From NCBI RefSeq assembly GCF_018199995.1, contig NZ_CP073578.1:1798001-1862000 (forward strand): a DNA stretch of 64,000 nt. Reading direction: 5' to 3'. This document shows positions 46,172 through 53,867 of this stretch, one piece after another (the stretch's first letter is position 1; every line of letters starts with the position of its first letter). Position numbers and translations under genes: made by a program. Origin of the DNA: Photobacterium sp. GJ3. Its GTDB lineage: Bacteria; Pseudomonadota; Gammaproteobacteria; Enterobacterales; Vibrionaceae. Under the pieces are notes generated by a model, which was given only the letters and a program-made list of their open reading frames with translations, was not told the origin of the DNA and did not search any database.

Positions 46172-46462
46172 TTACCTCTTAAAGAATGGGCTCTTCATCT
46201 TGATGAACAGTTACGACTTTTCCCTCAAGACTTCATCTCTGAAATTATTGCTTGGAACAAAGCTACCGCGCTGAATGGCATAGAAAACCTAAATTGATTG
46301 CGACACGAACGAACAAAGCATGCTGACTAAGGTGATGCTTATCAACAGAGCACGACCCAGTTGTCTCGGTGCATCTCACGCCCCTGAAACTATCGGCATG
46401 GCAAATTTCACTCATTCTTGAAAAGATTACGCATTGTTTGAATGAAATCACTGCTTCTAAAT
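46172..46462. other. Gene-free region
   Basis: About 290 bp with no supported ORF; a 62-codon minus-strand frame has no family or good start. It should hold the promoter of the HEAT-repeat-like gene. Confidence 0.4.
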
Positions 46463-46882
46463 CTATTTATCAAAACCTGCCATCGCTGTGAAAAATGCAT
46501 TGTGCTGATATTTATTTAATTCACTCGGTGCGACGGCATTGTTTTTCTTTTGATAAGAAGCAATTGCCTGAGGAGAAACCAAGATGACATCGTTGGCATC
46601 TGAGTCTTGTATCATCGCTTCCATTTTAAAAGTATCCGCGCCTCCGGCAAAGTCCCCTTTTTTAGGACGTTTTTTAATGTACACTTTTTCAACTGAGTTC
46701 GTGGCAAGCAGTTGATTGATTTCTTCTTTAAAATCTTTAACACTTTCCCGACGTTCACTATCATTAAGCGTAATTTTCTTCTTCTCAGTTGCTTTCACGA
46801 TAAAACAATTATCCGCTTGCTTTTCCAGAACCGTCACAATCGCTTCATGGCCTTTTAATTCAATCCCGCATATATGAGTCAT
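46463..46882 (-). CDS. DUF3010 family protein
   Basis: 139 residues, no signal peptide. The start THICGIELKGHEAIVTVLE and later VEKVYIKKRPKKGDFAGGA fit DUF3010, a family mainly found in vibrios and shewanellae, with a fold that resembles RNase H/actin-like nucleotide-binding proteins. No function is known. It is a single gene. Confidence 0.82.
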   Translation of the reverse strand: MTHICGIELKGHEAIVTVLEKQADNCFIVKATEKKKITLNDSERRESVKDFKEEINQLLATNSVEKVYIKKRPKKGDFAGGADTFKMEAMIQDSDANDVILVSPQAIASYQKKNNAVAPSELNKYQHNAFFTAMAGFDK

Positions 46883-46987
46883 CCCAAAACATCCTTCTAA
46901 TTTTATATCTATTTTCTCTTGTGCAATTCACGCTTTAAAATTAAACACGATATACGATAACACAATATTTCACAATCGAGACTCACA

Positions 46988-47554
46988 TTAATAACCAATT
47001 AAACCCGCCTCCAAAAGCATACCCAGTAATAACATCAAATGAAACACACAACCAACAAAAATTGCAAGCCAATTCCAACCTGAAAACCTTTCGTTATTGA
47101 TAAAATCAGGGATGGCTTCTTTGTTAACACTGGAAGCAAGACGATTCGCTGGAATAATAAACAGGAAACTTAATAAGGAAACAAGCCAATATGGATCAGG
47201 CAATCTCGATAAGAACTGAAAAACAAAATACATACCGCCAAGAAAAAGTACAGGCAATGACTGTGGCATGTTTTTTTCATTGGCAGATTTTTTGATATGT
47301 TCAAAACAGCTAAATGCCCAAATCGGCGAAAAAAATGCCCGCCAAAAAGGCATCATATTTTGTCCTGTTCTTGCTCTAATAAGCATCCAATTTTTATAGA
47401 ACCAATAAAAATTATAGATCCCCACTGTGCATATCGACATCACGACCAGTTTGAACGTAGATGTGGAGAAAAAGTATACCTCTGAGTCTCGTTCCAGTGT
47501 TTTTTCTGCTGATTGAGTCGGTAGCGCATCTGGATTTAAGTTTTCTGCTTGCAA
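46988..47554 (-). CDS. Membrane protein with an N-terminal DUF4234-like region
   Basis: 188 residues from the TTG at 47554, preferred because AAGGAG lies 6 bp before it; the upstream start at 47596 lacks this. Four or five hydrophobic segments follow a polar N-terminus. FKLVVMSICTVGIYNFYWFY with a following KNW is like the start of DUF4234 membrane proteins. Function unknown. Confidence 0.7.
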   Translation of the reverse strand: MQAENLNPDALPTQSAEKTLERDSEVYFFSTSTFKLVVMSICTVGIYNFYWFYKNWMLIRARTGQNMMPFWRAFFSPIWAFSCFEHIKKSANEKNMPQSLPVLFLGGMYFVFQFLSRLPDPYWLVSLLSFLFIIPANRLASSVNKEAIPDFINNERFSGWNWLAIFVGCVFHLMLLLGMLLEAGLIGY

Positions 47555-47629
47555 GTGACACTCCTTTGTATTCCTTACCCCTTTCGAAGGGGTCAAACAG
47601 ATTATGATTCATGCGTATGTGCACTATGA

Positions 47630-48106
47630 TTATTGGTATTTAGCCGACGTGATAAATTCGCCAAATGACTCACACCACACAATGACCGTATTGTACCCCG
47701 ATAGGTCGATATCTTTTGGTACTTTCACTACAAAATTTTCAAAAGTCTTCACATCCCCCACAAGCGCCATCTCATTTTTCAGCCGTTGAAAATCAGCTTC
47801 GGTTTCGACGAACGCCGGAGACACATACAACTTATAATCCGGGCCAGGCGCAAGCTGCCCCATGAATGTGATGAATTCAGCAGTCAGGGATACTTGCCCC
47901 TCTCCCCAGTGAAACGCATCGCTGTCTTTCAGGTCTTTTCTGAACGTGGCTGAATACTGTGCCTGCGATGAGATTTGAATCACTTCAGCTTCAGTGGGTG
48001 CTGGCGGGGCAATCAGGATAGGCAGCAGATATATCCCAAGCACAAAACCAAGTACTCCTACAGACAAGTGAGTTACCGAGAGTGTCATGAATGTTTTGAG
48101 TTTCAT
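47630..48106 (-). CDS. Membrane-anchored DM13 domain protein
   Basis: 158 residues. One N-terminal membrane helix (LSVGVLGFVLGIYLLPILI) acts as an anchor. The rest forms a DM13-type domain: FHWGEGQVSLT, PGPDYKLYVSP and the C-terminal YNTVIVWCESFGEFITSA. DM13 has been proposed to act with redox or heme-associated proteins via its conserved Cys; the Cys in VIVWCESF is present. It should face the periplasm. Confidence 0.85.
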   Translation of the reverse strand: MKLKTFMTLSVTHLSVGVLGFVLGIYLLPILIAPPAPTEAEVIQISSQAQYSATFRKDLKDSDAFHWGEGQVSLTAEFITFMGQLAPGPDYKLYVSPAFVETEADFQRLKNEMALVGDVKTFENFVVKVPKDIDLSGYNTVIVWCESFGEFITSAKYQ

Positions 48107-48223
48107 AAGTCAGCTCATTGTTGTGAAAATTTAGTCTAACCGGGATGTCTGAAACACAAAACCCAGCATGACAAGAATAGTCCAGGGTTGGCAGAAAGCT
48201 CACCGCCTCAGAGGCATGCGTCA

Positions 48224-48640
48224 TCAGGGTTTCTGTTCATCAATTTTATGAATTGTTCCAAGAGAAACCGCGACCAGTTTTTCTTCCCCTTCGGTTTGGG
48301 CATAGACCTTACACTCGCATGTTGCTTGGCGTTTTCCAGCGTATAAAACGGTTGACCTGGCGATCAATCTGTCGCCGATTGCGGGCCTGACATAGTTCAC
48401 TTTGTATTCTGAAGTGACACATCGTCCCAGTACGGATGCTCCGGCAAAAGTAATACAGTTATCAGCCAAATAGCTAACGACACCACCATGGGCAAACCCA
48501 TTGTTTTGCTTGAGGTCATCTCTCACCTCAAGGCTCAATTCAGCCGTTCCTACCTCATAAGCGTCCAATGTTGTTCCCAGAAGCAAACTGAAAGTCTGCT
48601 GTGACAGAATCTCTTTCCCTTTCTCTAACATATTGCTCAA
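48224..48640 (-). CDS. PaaI-family hotdog-fold thioesterase
   Basis: 138 residues from the TTG at 48640, which follows AAGGAG by 7 bp. The hotdog motif NGFAHGGVVSYLADNCITFAG carries the HGG turn and an active-site Asp as in PaaI/YdiI-type acyl-CoA thioesterases. SEYKVNYVRPA matches the following strand. It should hydrolyse an acyl-CoA, probably aromatic or medium chain. It is the last ordinary gene before the integron debris. Confidence 0.9.
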   Translation of the reverse strand: MSNMLEKGKEILSQQTFSLLLGTTLDAYEVGTAELSLEVRDDLKQNNGFAHGGVVSYLADNCITFAGASVLGRCVTSEYKVNYVRPAIGDRLIARSTVLYAGKRQATCECKVYAQTEGEEKLVAVSLGTIHKIDEQKP

Positions 48641-48742
48641 TGTTCAGCTCCTTACTGATCATCCGGAAATCCAACAAATGGCATGGACTGCCCCGCATCA
48701 AAATTGACCAAATGACCACTGAATCGATCCAAAAAATTCTCG

Positions 48743-49015
48743 CTAATCAGTCGGACACAAATAGGATCCGACCAAGGGTACTTCCACTCTTTCAGCCGTT
48801 AAACTACCTTCGACATCAATGTTTAAAGGATTCGATGAAATTCTGGATTCATCCACCGGCACGATCGAGTTTTGAATGCGGTATTGCAAAACACCATGCT
48901 CTTCAGGATATGAAAACACCATTCCGGATAAAGTTTCGGTGTCTTCTTGCCGGAGTGCAAAACGACTACGAATCACAAAGTGATCAGACTGCGCTTCAAC
49001 ATGTTGTTGAGGCAC
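48743..49015 (-). pseudogene. Probable truncated gene fused to IS110 debris
   Basis: About 90 codons of protein-like sequence (ALRQEDTETLSGMVFSYPEE, SLTAERVEVPLVGSY) whose beginning coincides with the boundary of an IS110-family remnant. There is no proper start codon context, so the 5' end of the gene seems lost. I recognise no family. Confidence 0.35.
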
Positions 49016-49150
49016 CTATCAACAACTTCTGGCAGATAAGAAACCCAAAATAATGGCGATCATCGCCTGTGCAGAAAGATGGTTATCATCCTGAATTTGA
49101 TGTTGCGCGTTGGCGTCCTATAGGTGAACAATCAGCATCGTTTGAACGAT
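49005..49150 (+). mobile_element. IS110-family transposase remnant (3' end), heavily decayed
   Basis: This matches the sequence at 55990-56160 (the transposase C-terminus, VRKMVIILN in the better copy) over about 130 bp, but here stops and indels break every frame. It is the leftmost of a series of such remnants. Confidence 0.7.
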
Positions 49151-49284
49151 TGACACCTGAGTGATCCGGTATGCACTCACATGCCTAAAGTGTCACTATT
49201 TTTTGGCAAAGTTAAACTATCGCTTGGTGGTAACTGCCTTTATTGAGACAATACTCTTCGTAACTTCTATACCAATGGACAACC

Positions 49285-49521
49285 ATGAAACTCTTAGTTC
49301 GCAACCTTGCCCGCACAACAACTGAACACGATATCCGCAAACTGTTTTCTGAACACGGTGCAGTCGCTGAATGCACGCTCGTTTTAGATCAAGAAACTGG
49401 TTTATCGAAAGGCTTTGCTTTCGTCGAAATGCCTGACGTTTCAGAAGCAGAATCTGCGATTGCGGCACTTCATCTGACAAGCGTTGCCAAAAGCAAGATT
49501 CGAGTCAAAGCAGCTCAGTAA
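49285..49521 (+). CDS. Small RRM-domain RNA-binding protein
   Basis: 78 residues forming a single RNA recognition motif. RNP2 is KLLVRNL at the start and RNP1 is LSKGFAFVEM, with the usual beta-alpha-beta arrangement (EHDIRKLFSEHGAVAECTLV). Stand-alone RRM proteins of this size occur in many vibrios and cyanobacteria and are thought to bind mRNA, often in the cold response. It has its own terminator and is on the plus strand, unlike the cassette genes next to it. Confidence 0.93.
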   Translation: MKLLVRNLARTTTEHDIRKLFSEHGAVAECTLVLDQETGLSKGFAFVEMPDVSEAESAIAALHLTSVAKSKIRVKAAQ

Positions 49522-49532
49522 AACAGATTCTT

Positions 49533-49559
49533 AAACCAGCTGAAAATGCTGGTTTTTTA
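49533..49559 (+). terminator. Terminator of the RRM gene
   Basis: AAACCAGC/GCTGGTTT with a seven-base loop and a T-run, 12 bp past the stop. Confidence 0.9.
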
Positions 49560-49564
49560 TTGTC

Positions 49565-49692
49565 CCAACTACTGCACAACGCTTGGCAATGCAACCATTC
49601 AACTCAAACACAACAATCCGAGCAACCGTTATTCAAAGCCAAAAGTAAAACCACTTCCAGAGAGTTCCTTGCGAGACGTTGTGATGTGTTTA
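49565..49692 (-). repeat. VCR-like attC recombination site
   Basis: Read on the minus strand it starts in the stop of the cassette gene (TAAACACATC). It contains GTTGTTGTGTTTGAGTT, identical to the central arm of Vibrio cholerae repeats as I recall them, and ends with a GCGTTGTGCAG-type arm. About 128 bp, the normal VCR size. No IS is inserted in this copy. Confidence 0.72.
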
Positions 49693-50139
49693 CTCAACGT
49701 ATTCTTGTTCAAACCGTATCCCGTTAAATGTATGCGTACAACACTTACAAAATGGTCGTAATGTTGACTCGGTTACTTCAGGATTTGTTATTTTCAGAAT
49801 ACCCCGTTCATCGACATACAAACCGCTATAGTAACTCCTTTCACCAAGACGAACATAGTCTTTGGCACTCTCAAATTCTAATGATACCAGCCAATATATG
49901 GGTTCTTTTTTATCGAGCCTCGAAATTGCCTCACTCAACACCACATCCCATTCATTTCCAACTTTAGAAAGAAGAAACTTAAACAGCGGTGTGTAATCTA
50001 AACCTCGCGAACCCCTTTCCTCATTCCAAAAGCCGTATCTTTTCTTCGACGGTCCATAATCACCACCATGACAATGATGGACACCATAAGTTCTGGTATT
50101 CACCCTTCGATATAAAGGTTTCTTCTCAAACTTTTTCAC
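49690..50139 (-). CDS. Cassette-encoded protein of unknown function
   Basis: 149 residues from the GTG at 50139, after GAGAGGCTGAA. Frames starting further upstream read antisense through IS debris, so they are rejected. The sequence is soluble and basic at its start (KKFEKKPLYRRVN); HHCHGGDYGPSKKRY and the C-terminal CKCCTHTF add possible metal ligands. I recognise no family. Its stop lies at the start of the VCR-like attC, as in a standard cassette. Confidence 0.72.
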   Translation of the reverse strand: MKKFEKKPLYRRVNTRTYGVHHCHGGDYGPSKKRYGFWNEERGSRGLDYTPLFKFLLSKVGNEWDVVLSEAISRLDKKEPIYWLVSLEFESAKDYVRLGERSYYSGLYVDERGILKITNPEVTESTLRPFCKCCTHTFNGIRFEQEYVE

Positions 50140-50157
50140 TTCAGCCTCTCGAGCACA

Positions 50158-50439
50158 GAATGAATGACATAGGCTCCCCTGCTTTTGGCTTTGCCACACT
50201 TGGTCAGTCTGATTACAAAATCGCCTGTGGCCACCATGTCACCATCTGTCTATGGCATTGATTTAGCCAATATCCCGCCAGCCATTATCGGGATGGAAGC
50301 TTGTGGTGCTTCCCATAGCTGGGCTCGAGAGCTGACTAATCTCAGTCATGCACCAAAGAGCATTCTATGTTGCGCGATGGCGTCTTAAGAGATGAAAAAT
50401 CAGCATGATTCTAATGATTGACGCCATCGTCGTTTGTTA
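50158..50439 (+). mobile_element. Internally deleted IS110-family element inside attC (copy 1)
   Basis: Both ends of the element are kept. The left end runs from GAATGACAT through TTTGCCACACTTGGTCAGTC to the transposase start (ATG 50236, MSPSVYGIDLA). The right end is ATTGACGCCATCGTCG joined to the attC start. The transposase is cut to 50 codons (IPPAIIGMEACGASHSWARE remains). About 280 bp instead of roughly 1.1 kb. Confidence 0.8.
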
Positions 50440-50850
50440 TGTTTCGTAGCCCAAGACTTCGATACCCTTCTCAGTCCTCACTATCGGAAATTCACCAACT
50501 TTACAGAGTTCCTTCAGAAACCTCTCTAAATTCAGGTCTCGGTGTGTAGTAGGAGCATTTTCATAAGGCTGATATGAATAAGTTCTTGGGATGAATATAC
50601 GTTCAATGTGCTTGTACTCGACAGGTCCAGCACGGCCTTTAACGGGATCATCAATTGCCGAATCCCACACCTGTTGGTTACTAGGAGCATGACCAAAGAA
50701 AACTCTTTCAGTATCCGTAAAGTGATATTCAATACCAGAAAAATCTGCTCCATACTCTACCATTGTAAGAAAGAACTTCATCCACTTATGGTTGGACATT
50801 AGACGCACTGAGTATCTCTGTCTCAGAGCTTTATCATTTTGAGCTTTCAT
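50437..50850 (-). CDS. Cassette-encoded protein, possibly DUF6678-like
   Basis: 137 residues, soluble. The early SNHKWMKFFLTMVEYGADF resembles the start of small immunity-like DUF6678 proteins, but the match is weak. The remainder (HIERIFIPRTYSY, GKVGEF-like end) is unfamiliar. The TAA stop overlaps the attC start TAACAAACG. The cassette spans 50436-50872, with arms GTTATGTTTC and GAAACCTAAC complementary at nine of ten positions. Confidence 0.72.
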   Translation of the reverse strand: MKAQNDKALRQRYSVRLMSNHKWMKFFLTMVEYGADFSGIEYHFTDTERVFFGHAPSNQQVWDSAIDDPVKGRAGPVEYKHIERIFIPRTYSYQPYENAPTTHRDLNLERFLKELCKVGEFPIVRTEKGIEVLGYET

Positions 50851-50866
50851 TTAAACCTTCTAGAAA

Positions 50867-51062
50867 CCTAACGAATGACATGCCCCCTCATCAGGCTTTG
50901 CCACACTTGGTCAGTCTGATTACAAAATCGCCGAAGGTCACCATGTCACCATCTGTCTATGGCATTGATTTAGCCAATCTCCCGCCAGCAATTAGCGGGA
51001 TGGCGTCTTATGGGATGAAAAATCAGCATGATTTTAACGATTGACGCCATCGTCGTTTGTTA
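50867..51062 (+). mobile_element. Internally deleted IS110-family element inside attC (copy 2, shortest)
   Basis: About 195 bp. Only the left end with the first ten transposase codons (ATG 50943, SPSVYGIDLA) and the right end remain; the open frame ends after about 33 codons. It is the size of a MITE and keeps both termini at the same attC position as the other copies. Confidence 0.8.
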
Positions 51063-51518
51063 TGCCGTTACTTTTCGTTTTAACTGAACTTCTGTCGCTT
51101 TTGAACCATCAGCTAATATGAATAAGTCTGACTCAAATCGTTGAGCCACATGAAAACCTAAGGCTTCAAAAATTGTGACGTTACCCGTTTCCTCAACACA
51201 CCAAACTGAGACTGAATGAATAAGTTTATAGTATGTCCCGAGAAATTGAACCAGACTTCTCGCTACACCTTTTTTGCGAAAACTTGCTGCAACAGCTAAC
51301 GAGCTAAGCTGTAGTTCTGAGCCAACCAATTTAGCTTCAACAACACCAACTAAGCACCCATTGACATGGAAACCGAAACAGCTCCACTTACTACTTTTAA
51401 CGCTGTTTTTATTGCTAACTGCGACCTCGGTTGGCCTGTAAAATTGACGAAGTTCATCAAAGCAGCTTTTTGACAGCTCAACCACTGACTTGTCGTTTAC
51501 ATCAAGTTGCACGATCAT
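51060..51518 (-). CDS. Cassette-encoded GNAT-family acetyltransferase
   Basis: 152 residues from the ATG at 51518, which follows AAGGTG; the ATG at 51536 is inside the recombination core. Motif A is LQLSSLAVAASFRKKGVARS, which binds acetyl-CoA, and motif B includes WCVEETGNVTIFEALGFHVA. GNAT genes are very common in integron cassettes. The substrate is unknown. The TAA stop is part of TAACAAACG. The cassette spans 51059-51539 with six-base complementary arms (GTTATG/CATAAC). Confidence 0.85.
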   Translation of the reverse strand: MIVQLDVNDKSVVELSKSCFDELRQFYRPTEVAVSNKNSVKSSKWSCFGFHVNGCLVGVVEAKLVGSELQLSSLAVAASFRKKGVARSLVQFLGTYYKLIHSVSVWCVEETGNVTIFEALGFHVAQRFESDLFILADGSKATEVQLKRKVTA

Positions 51519-51527
51519 CAATTTCAC

Positions 51528-51981
51528 CTTAAACATAACGAATGACATACCCTCTTGCCACACTTGGTCAGTCTGATTACCGAATCCCTGGAGGCCACCA
51601 TGTCACCATCTGTCTATGGCATTGATTGAACCAAACATCATTTCAGTATCCACGGTGAGGATCACCAAGACAAGCTATTGACCCACTGAACAATATCCCA
51701 CCAGCCATTATCGCGATGCAAGCTTGCGGGGCTTCCCAGAGCTGGGCTCGAGAGCTGACTAATCTCAGTCATACACCAAAGATCATGGCATTCAAATATG
51801 TTGCGCCTTTCAGAACGGGGGCCAAAAACGATCTCAATAATACCGATACGATTTGTGTGGCTGTCACCCGTCCTTCAAGGCGCTTGATTCGAATCAAATC
51901 CGCTGAGCCGCAGGCAATATTATTCCTGCACCGTGCGCGTGATCGTGATCGTTAGACATCACTCTGAAATGCTTGTTATAA
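51528..51981 (+). mobile_element. Partly deleted IS110-family element inside attC (copy 3)
   Basis: About 450 bp. It keeps the left end, a broken start (SPSVYGID then stop), and 80 codons of the catalytic region (51716-51955, ACGASQSWARELTNLSHTP, GAKNDLNNTDTICVAV). The 3' end is lost; it runs directly into an attC start (GTTATAAAATT at 51975). The DEDD-type RuvC-like fold of IS110 is only partly present. Confidence 0.78.
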
Positions 51982-51983
51982 AA

Positions 51984-52394
51984 TTAAAAGACATCAGTGC
52001 AGTCACTACCACCTAAATCCACACCATCAAAAGCGTCTGTCGAATCACGATAGGTATTTTTTGATGTTGAACCATGAATTGAAGCGTATTCTAAATAGGC
52101 ATCAAAATCTGGAAGACAATCTTGTTTAAACAATATATTCCCAACTTCCCGATGAAACTCGGATTGTGACCCAAAAGATGTCGACAAGCCCAAAGACATG
52201 AAGAAACTATGGCTGGTAAACATACCGTGCGCATAATTTTGGTAATTAAGATCCTTAGATTTTCCAATAGCCCCTAAAGCCCAGTCTATTTCTTCAGGAC
52301 CGTAGTGTTCCTTTTTTCCGTACTTAACTGAAAGTCTTAGGGGAAGCTCTCTCGCAACAGATTTGATAATGTTCTTTTTCGTCCACTGAAACAT
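51984..52394 (-). CDS. Cassette-encoded protein, DUF6559-like
   Basis: 136 residues with TAGGAGA before the ATG. The N-terminal region (KKNIIKSVARELPLRLSVKY, GKKEHYGPEEIDWALGAIG) fits the DUF6559 pattern of small proteins often found in vibrio cassettes. The end (GVDLGGSDCTDVF) is less typical. Function unknown. The cassette spans 51975-52415, with arms GTTATAAAATT and AATTACATAAC complementary at nine of eleven positions. Here the stop is a few bases inside the attC start instead of overlapping it. Confidence 0.72.
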   Translation of the reverse strand: MFQWTKKNIIKSVARELPLRLSVKYGKKEHYGPEEIDWALGAIGKSKDLNYQNYAHGMFTSHSFFMSLGLSTSFGSQSEFHREVGNILFKQDCLPDFDAYLEYASIHGSTSKNTYRDSTDAFDGVDLGGSDCTDVF

Positions 52395-52407
52395 ATTCTC
52401 TCCTAAT

Positions 52408-52804
52408 TACATAACGCCAGCAGCACGCGCGGCTTAGAAATGAAGGCACGACCAACTTACCTAATCAAGCTCTTCTCTTTGTTGCAGAGAAATACAGAAA
52501 TTTAGTGAACTTACCTGCATTTGTGATCCTTCCATCGAAATCAAATAGTGTTTCAGTATCCACGGTGAAGATCACCAAGGCAAGCTATTGATCCACAAAA
52601 CAATAACACGATCGAAAGTTCTCTCGACGTTTGCAACATCCCACCAGCCATTTTCGGGATGGAAGCTTGTGGTGCTTCCCATGACTAGGCCCGAGAGCTG
52701 ACTAATCTCAGCCATACAGCAAAGATCATTCTATGCTACGCGATGGCGTCTTACGAGATGCAAATCATCATGATTCTAATGATTGACGCCATAGTCGTTT
52801 GTTA
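52408..52804 (+). mobile_element. attC with IS110-family remnant lacking its left end (copy 4)
   Basis: The first part (ACATAACGCCAGCAGCACGC) is the right half of an ordinary attC. From about 52550 the IS remnant begins with sequence internal to copy 3 (TTTCAGTATCCACGG), jumps to CATCCCACCAGCCATTTTCG, and ends in the usual right end and attC start. So the left end was lost and the attC half retained. Confidence 0.7.
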
Positions 52805-53401
52805 ATTGTTGAAACTCACAGCGGATACATAAGAAAAATACACCAAGCACATCCCCGCTATAATATTTACAACCATACTAACCTTCGAGAAATCGCCCCT
52901 TTCTTTTGCTAAAAAAAATATATAACTACATATTGCAGTCCATACAGACATAACTAGCACATGCAATACAGAAAGGTATAGGTAGGTTGAAAATTCAATA
53001 CCTGCAAAAATTGGCACTACTGTTACATAAAACAATAGGGCTTTAGCATTAAAAATATTTAATAGGAATGCTTCTTTAATACTTGTCTCTTTGAGTTCAT
53101 TGAAGCTGCCATTTCGAAACTCTAACCCTAAAATTAAAAGTCTCACGCCAATATAAAACAAAAATATAATACCCACCAGCTTCAAAGTATTTAGCAGAAT
53201 CACATTTTTCACAATGAAACTAGAGAAACCTGCGCCCACAAGTGATCCATGGACTAATATACCCAGCCCGGTGCCCACGATGACTTTAAAAGCGCCTCTA
53301 GCCCCTGAAGCTGAGGCATTTGATATCGCTAGAGTGAAGCTGGCACCAGGAGACAGTGCTATCGGTATCATTGCAAACACAAAACCTTGTAAATCAATCA
53401 A
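52802..53401 (-). CDS. Cassette-encoded LysE-family exporter
   Basis: About 199 residues from a TTG at 53401; another TTG at 53434 would start inside the recombination core. It has six hydrophobic helices and the family N-terminal pattern FAMIPIALSPGASFTLAISN, in which SPGA corresponds to the TPGP turn of LysE/RhtB. It should export an amino acid or a similar metabolite. Stop TAA overlaps the attC start. The arms TTAATTGT and its partner match at six of eight positions. Confidence 0.85.
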   Translation of the reverse strand: MIDLQGFVFAMIPIALSPGASFTLAISNASASGARGAFKVIVGTGLGILVHGSLVGAGFSSFIVKNVILLNTLKLVGIIFLFYIGVRLLILGLEFRNGSFNELKETSIKEAFLLNIFNAKALLFYVTVVPIFAGIEFSTYLYLSVLHVLVMSVWTAICSYIFFLAKERGDFSKVSMVVNIIAGMCLVYFSYVSAVSFNN

Positions 53402-53429
53402 TATACCGCCTATTTCCTGATCATGGAGA

Positions 53430-53556
53430 GACAACTAATGCCGCATTAAGAGGCGAACAACTCATTCTATACAAACTAAACCATTGTGCTGTAAACACTT
53501 AATCTAATTCAAACCAAAACTGCCAAGCGTTGCGAGTCCCTCTTGAACAGTTTGTA
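53430..53556 (-). repeat. VCR-like attC site
   Basis: On the minus strand it runs from TACAAACTGTTCAAGAGGGA through a variable middle to TTGTTCGCCTCTTAATGCGG. It aligns with both ends of the Vibrio cholerae repeat (CAAACGCCTCAAGAGGGACTG and GACAACGC-CCTTA) as I recall it. Its right core, ATTAGTTG, has A where the conserved G of GTT should be, which may make it poorly recombinogenic. Confidence 0.72.
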
Positions 53557-53867
53557 TGGATAATGAACCCGGCTTAAGGGTAAAGTGAGGCCCAGGCTTT
53601 CACTGCAACGATAGCTTTCTATGGGCTCGTTCGATTGAACGCTAGCTGCTCTATTGAGAGACCGATAGCAAACATGAACACCACATATGGACAACGCGCC
53701 AAAACAGACAAGCTCGATGCCAAACTCATCGCCCACTATGCTGAAACTATGCTGAAGCAATCAAACCCACACAAACCCAACTCAAGCCAGAGAGTATGCG
53801 GCTGATGGCGTCTTATGGAATGAAAAATCAGCATGACTTTAATGATTGATGCCATAGTCGTTTGTTA
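53557..53867 (+). mobile_element. IS110-family fragment between attC and the dcdV cassette (copy 5)
   Basis: It contains a different part of an IS110 transposase (GQRAKTDKLDAKLIAHYAE at about 53685-53745, the catalytic KTDK-DA region) before the same right end (ATGGCGTCTTATGG to GATTGATGCCATAGTCG). The transposase is interrupted by stops. Sequence from 53560 to 53670 is probably IS leader. Confidence 0.72.

Noticed and set aside
53557..53867. Complete IS110 element
   Set aside because: No copy in the window has an intact transposase; all are deleted or broken by stops.
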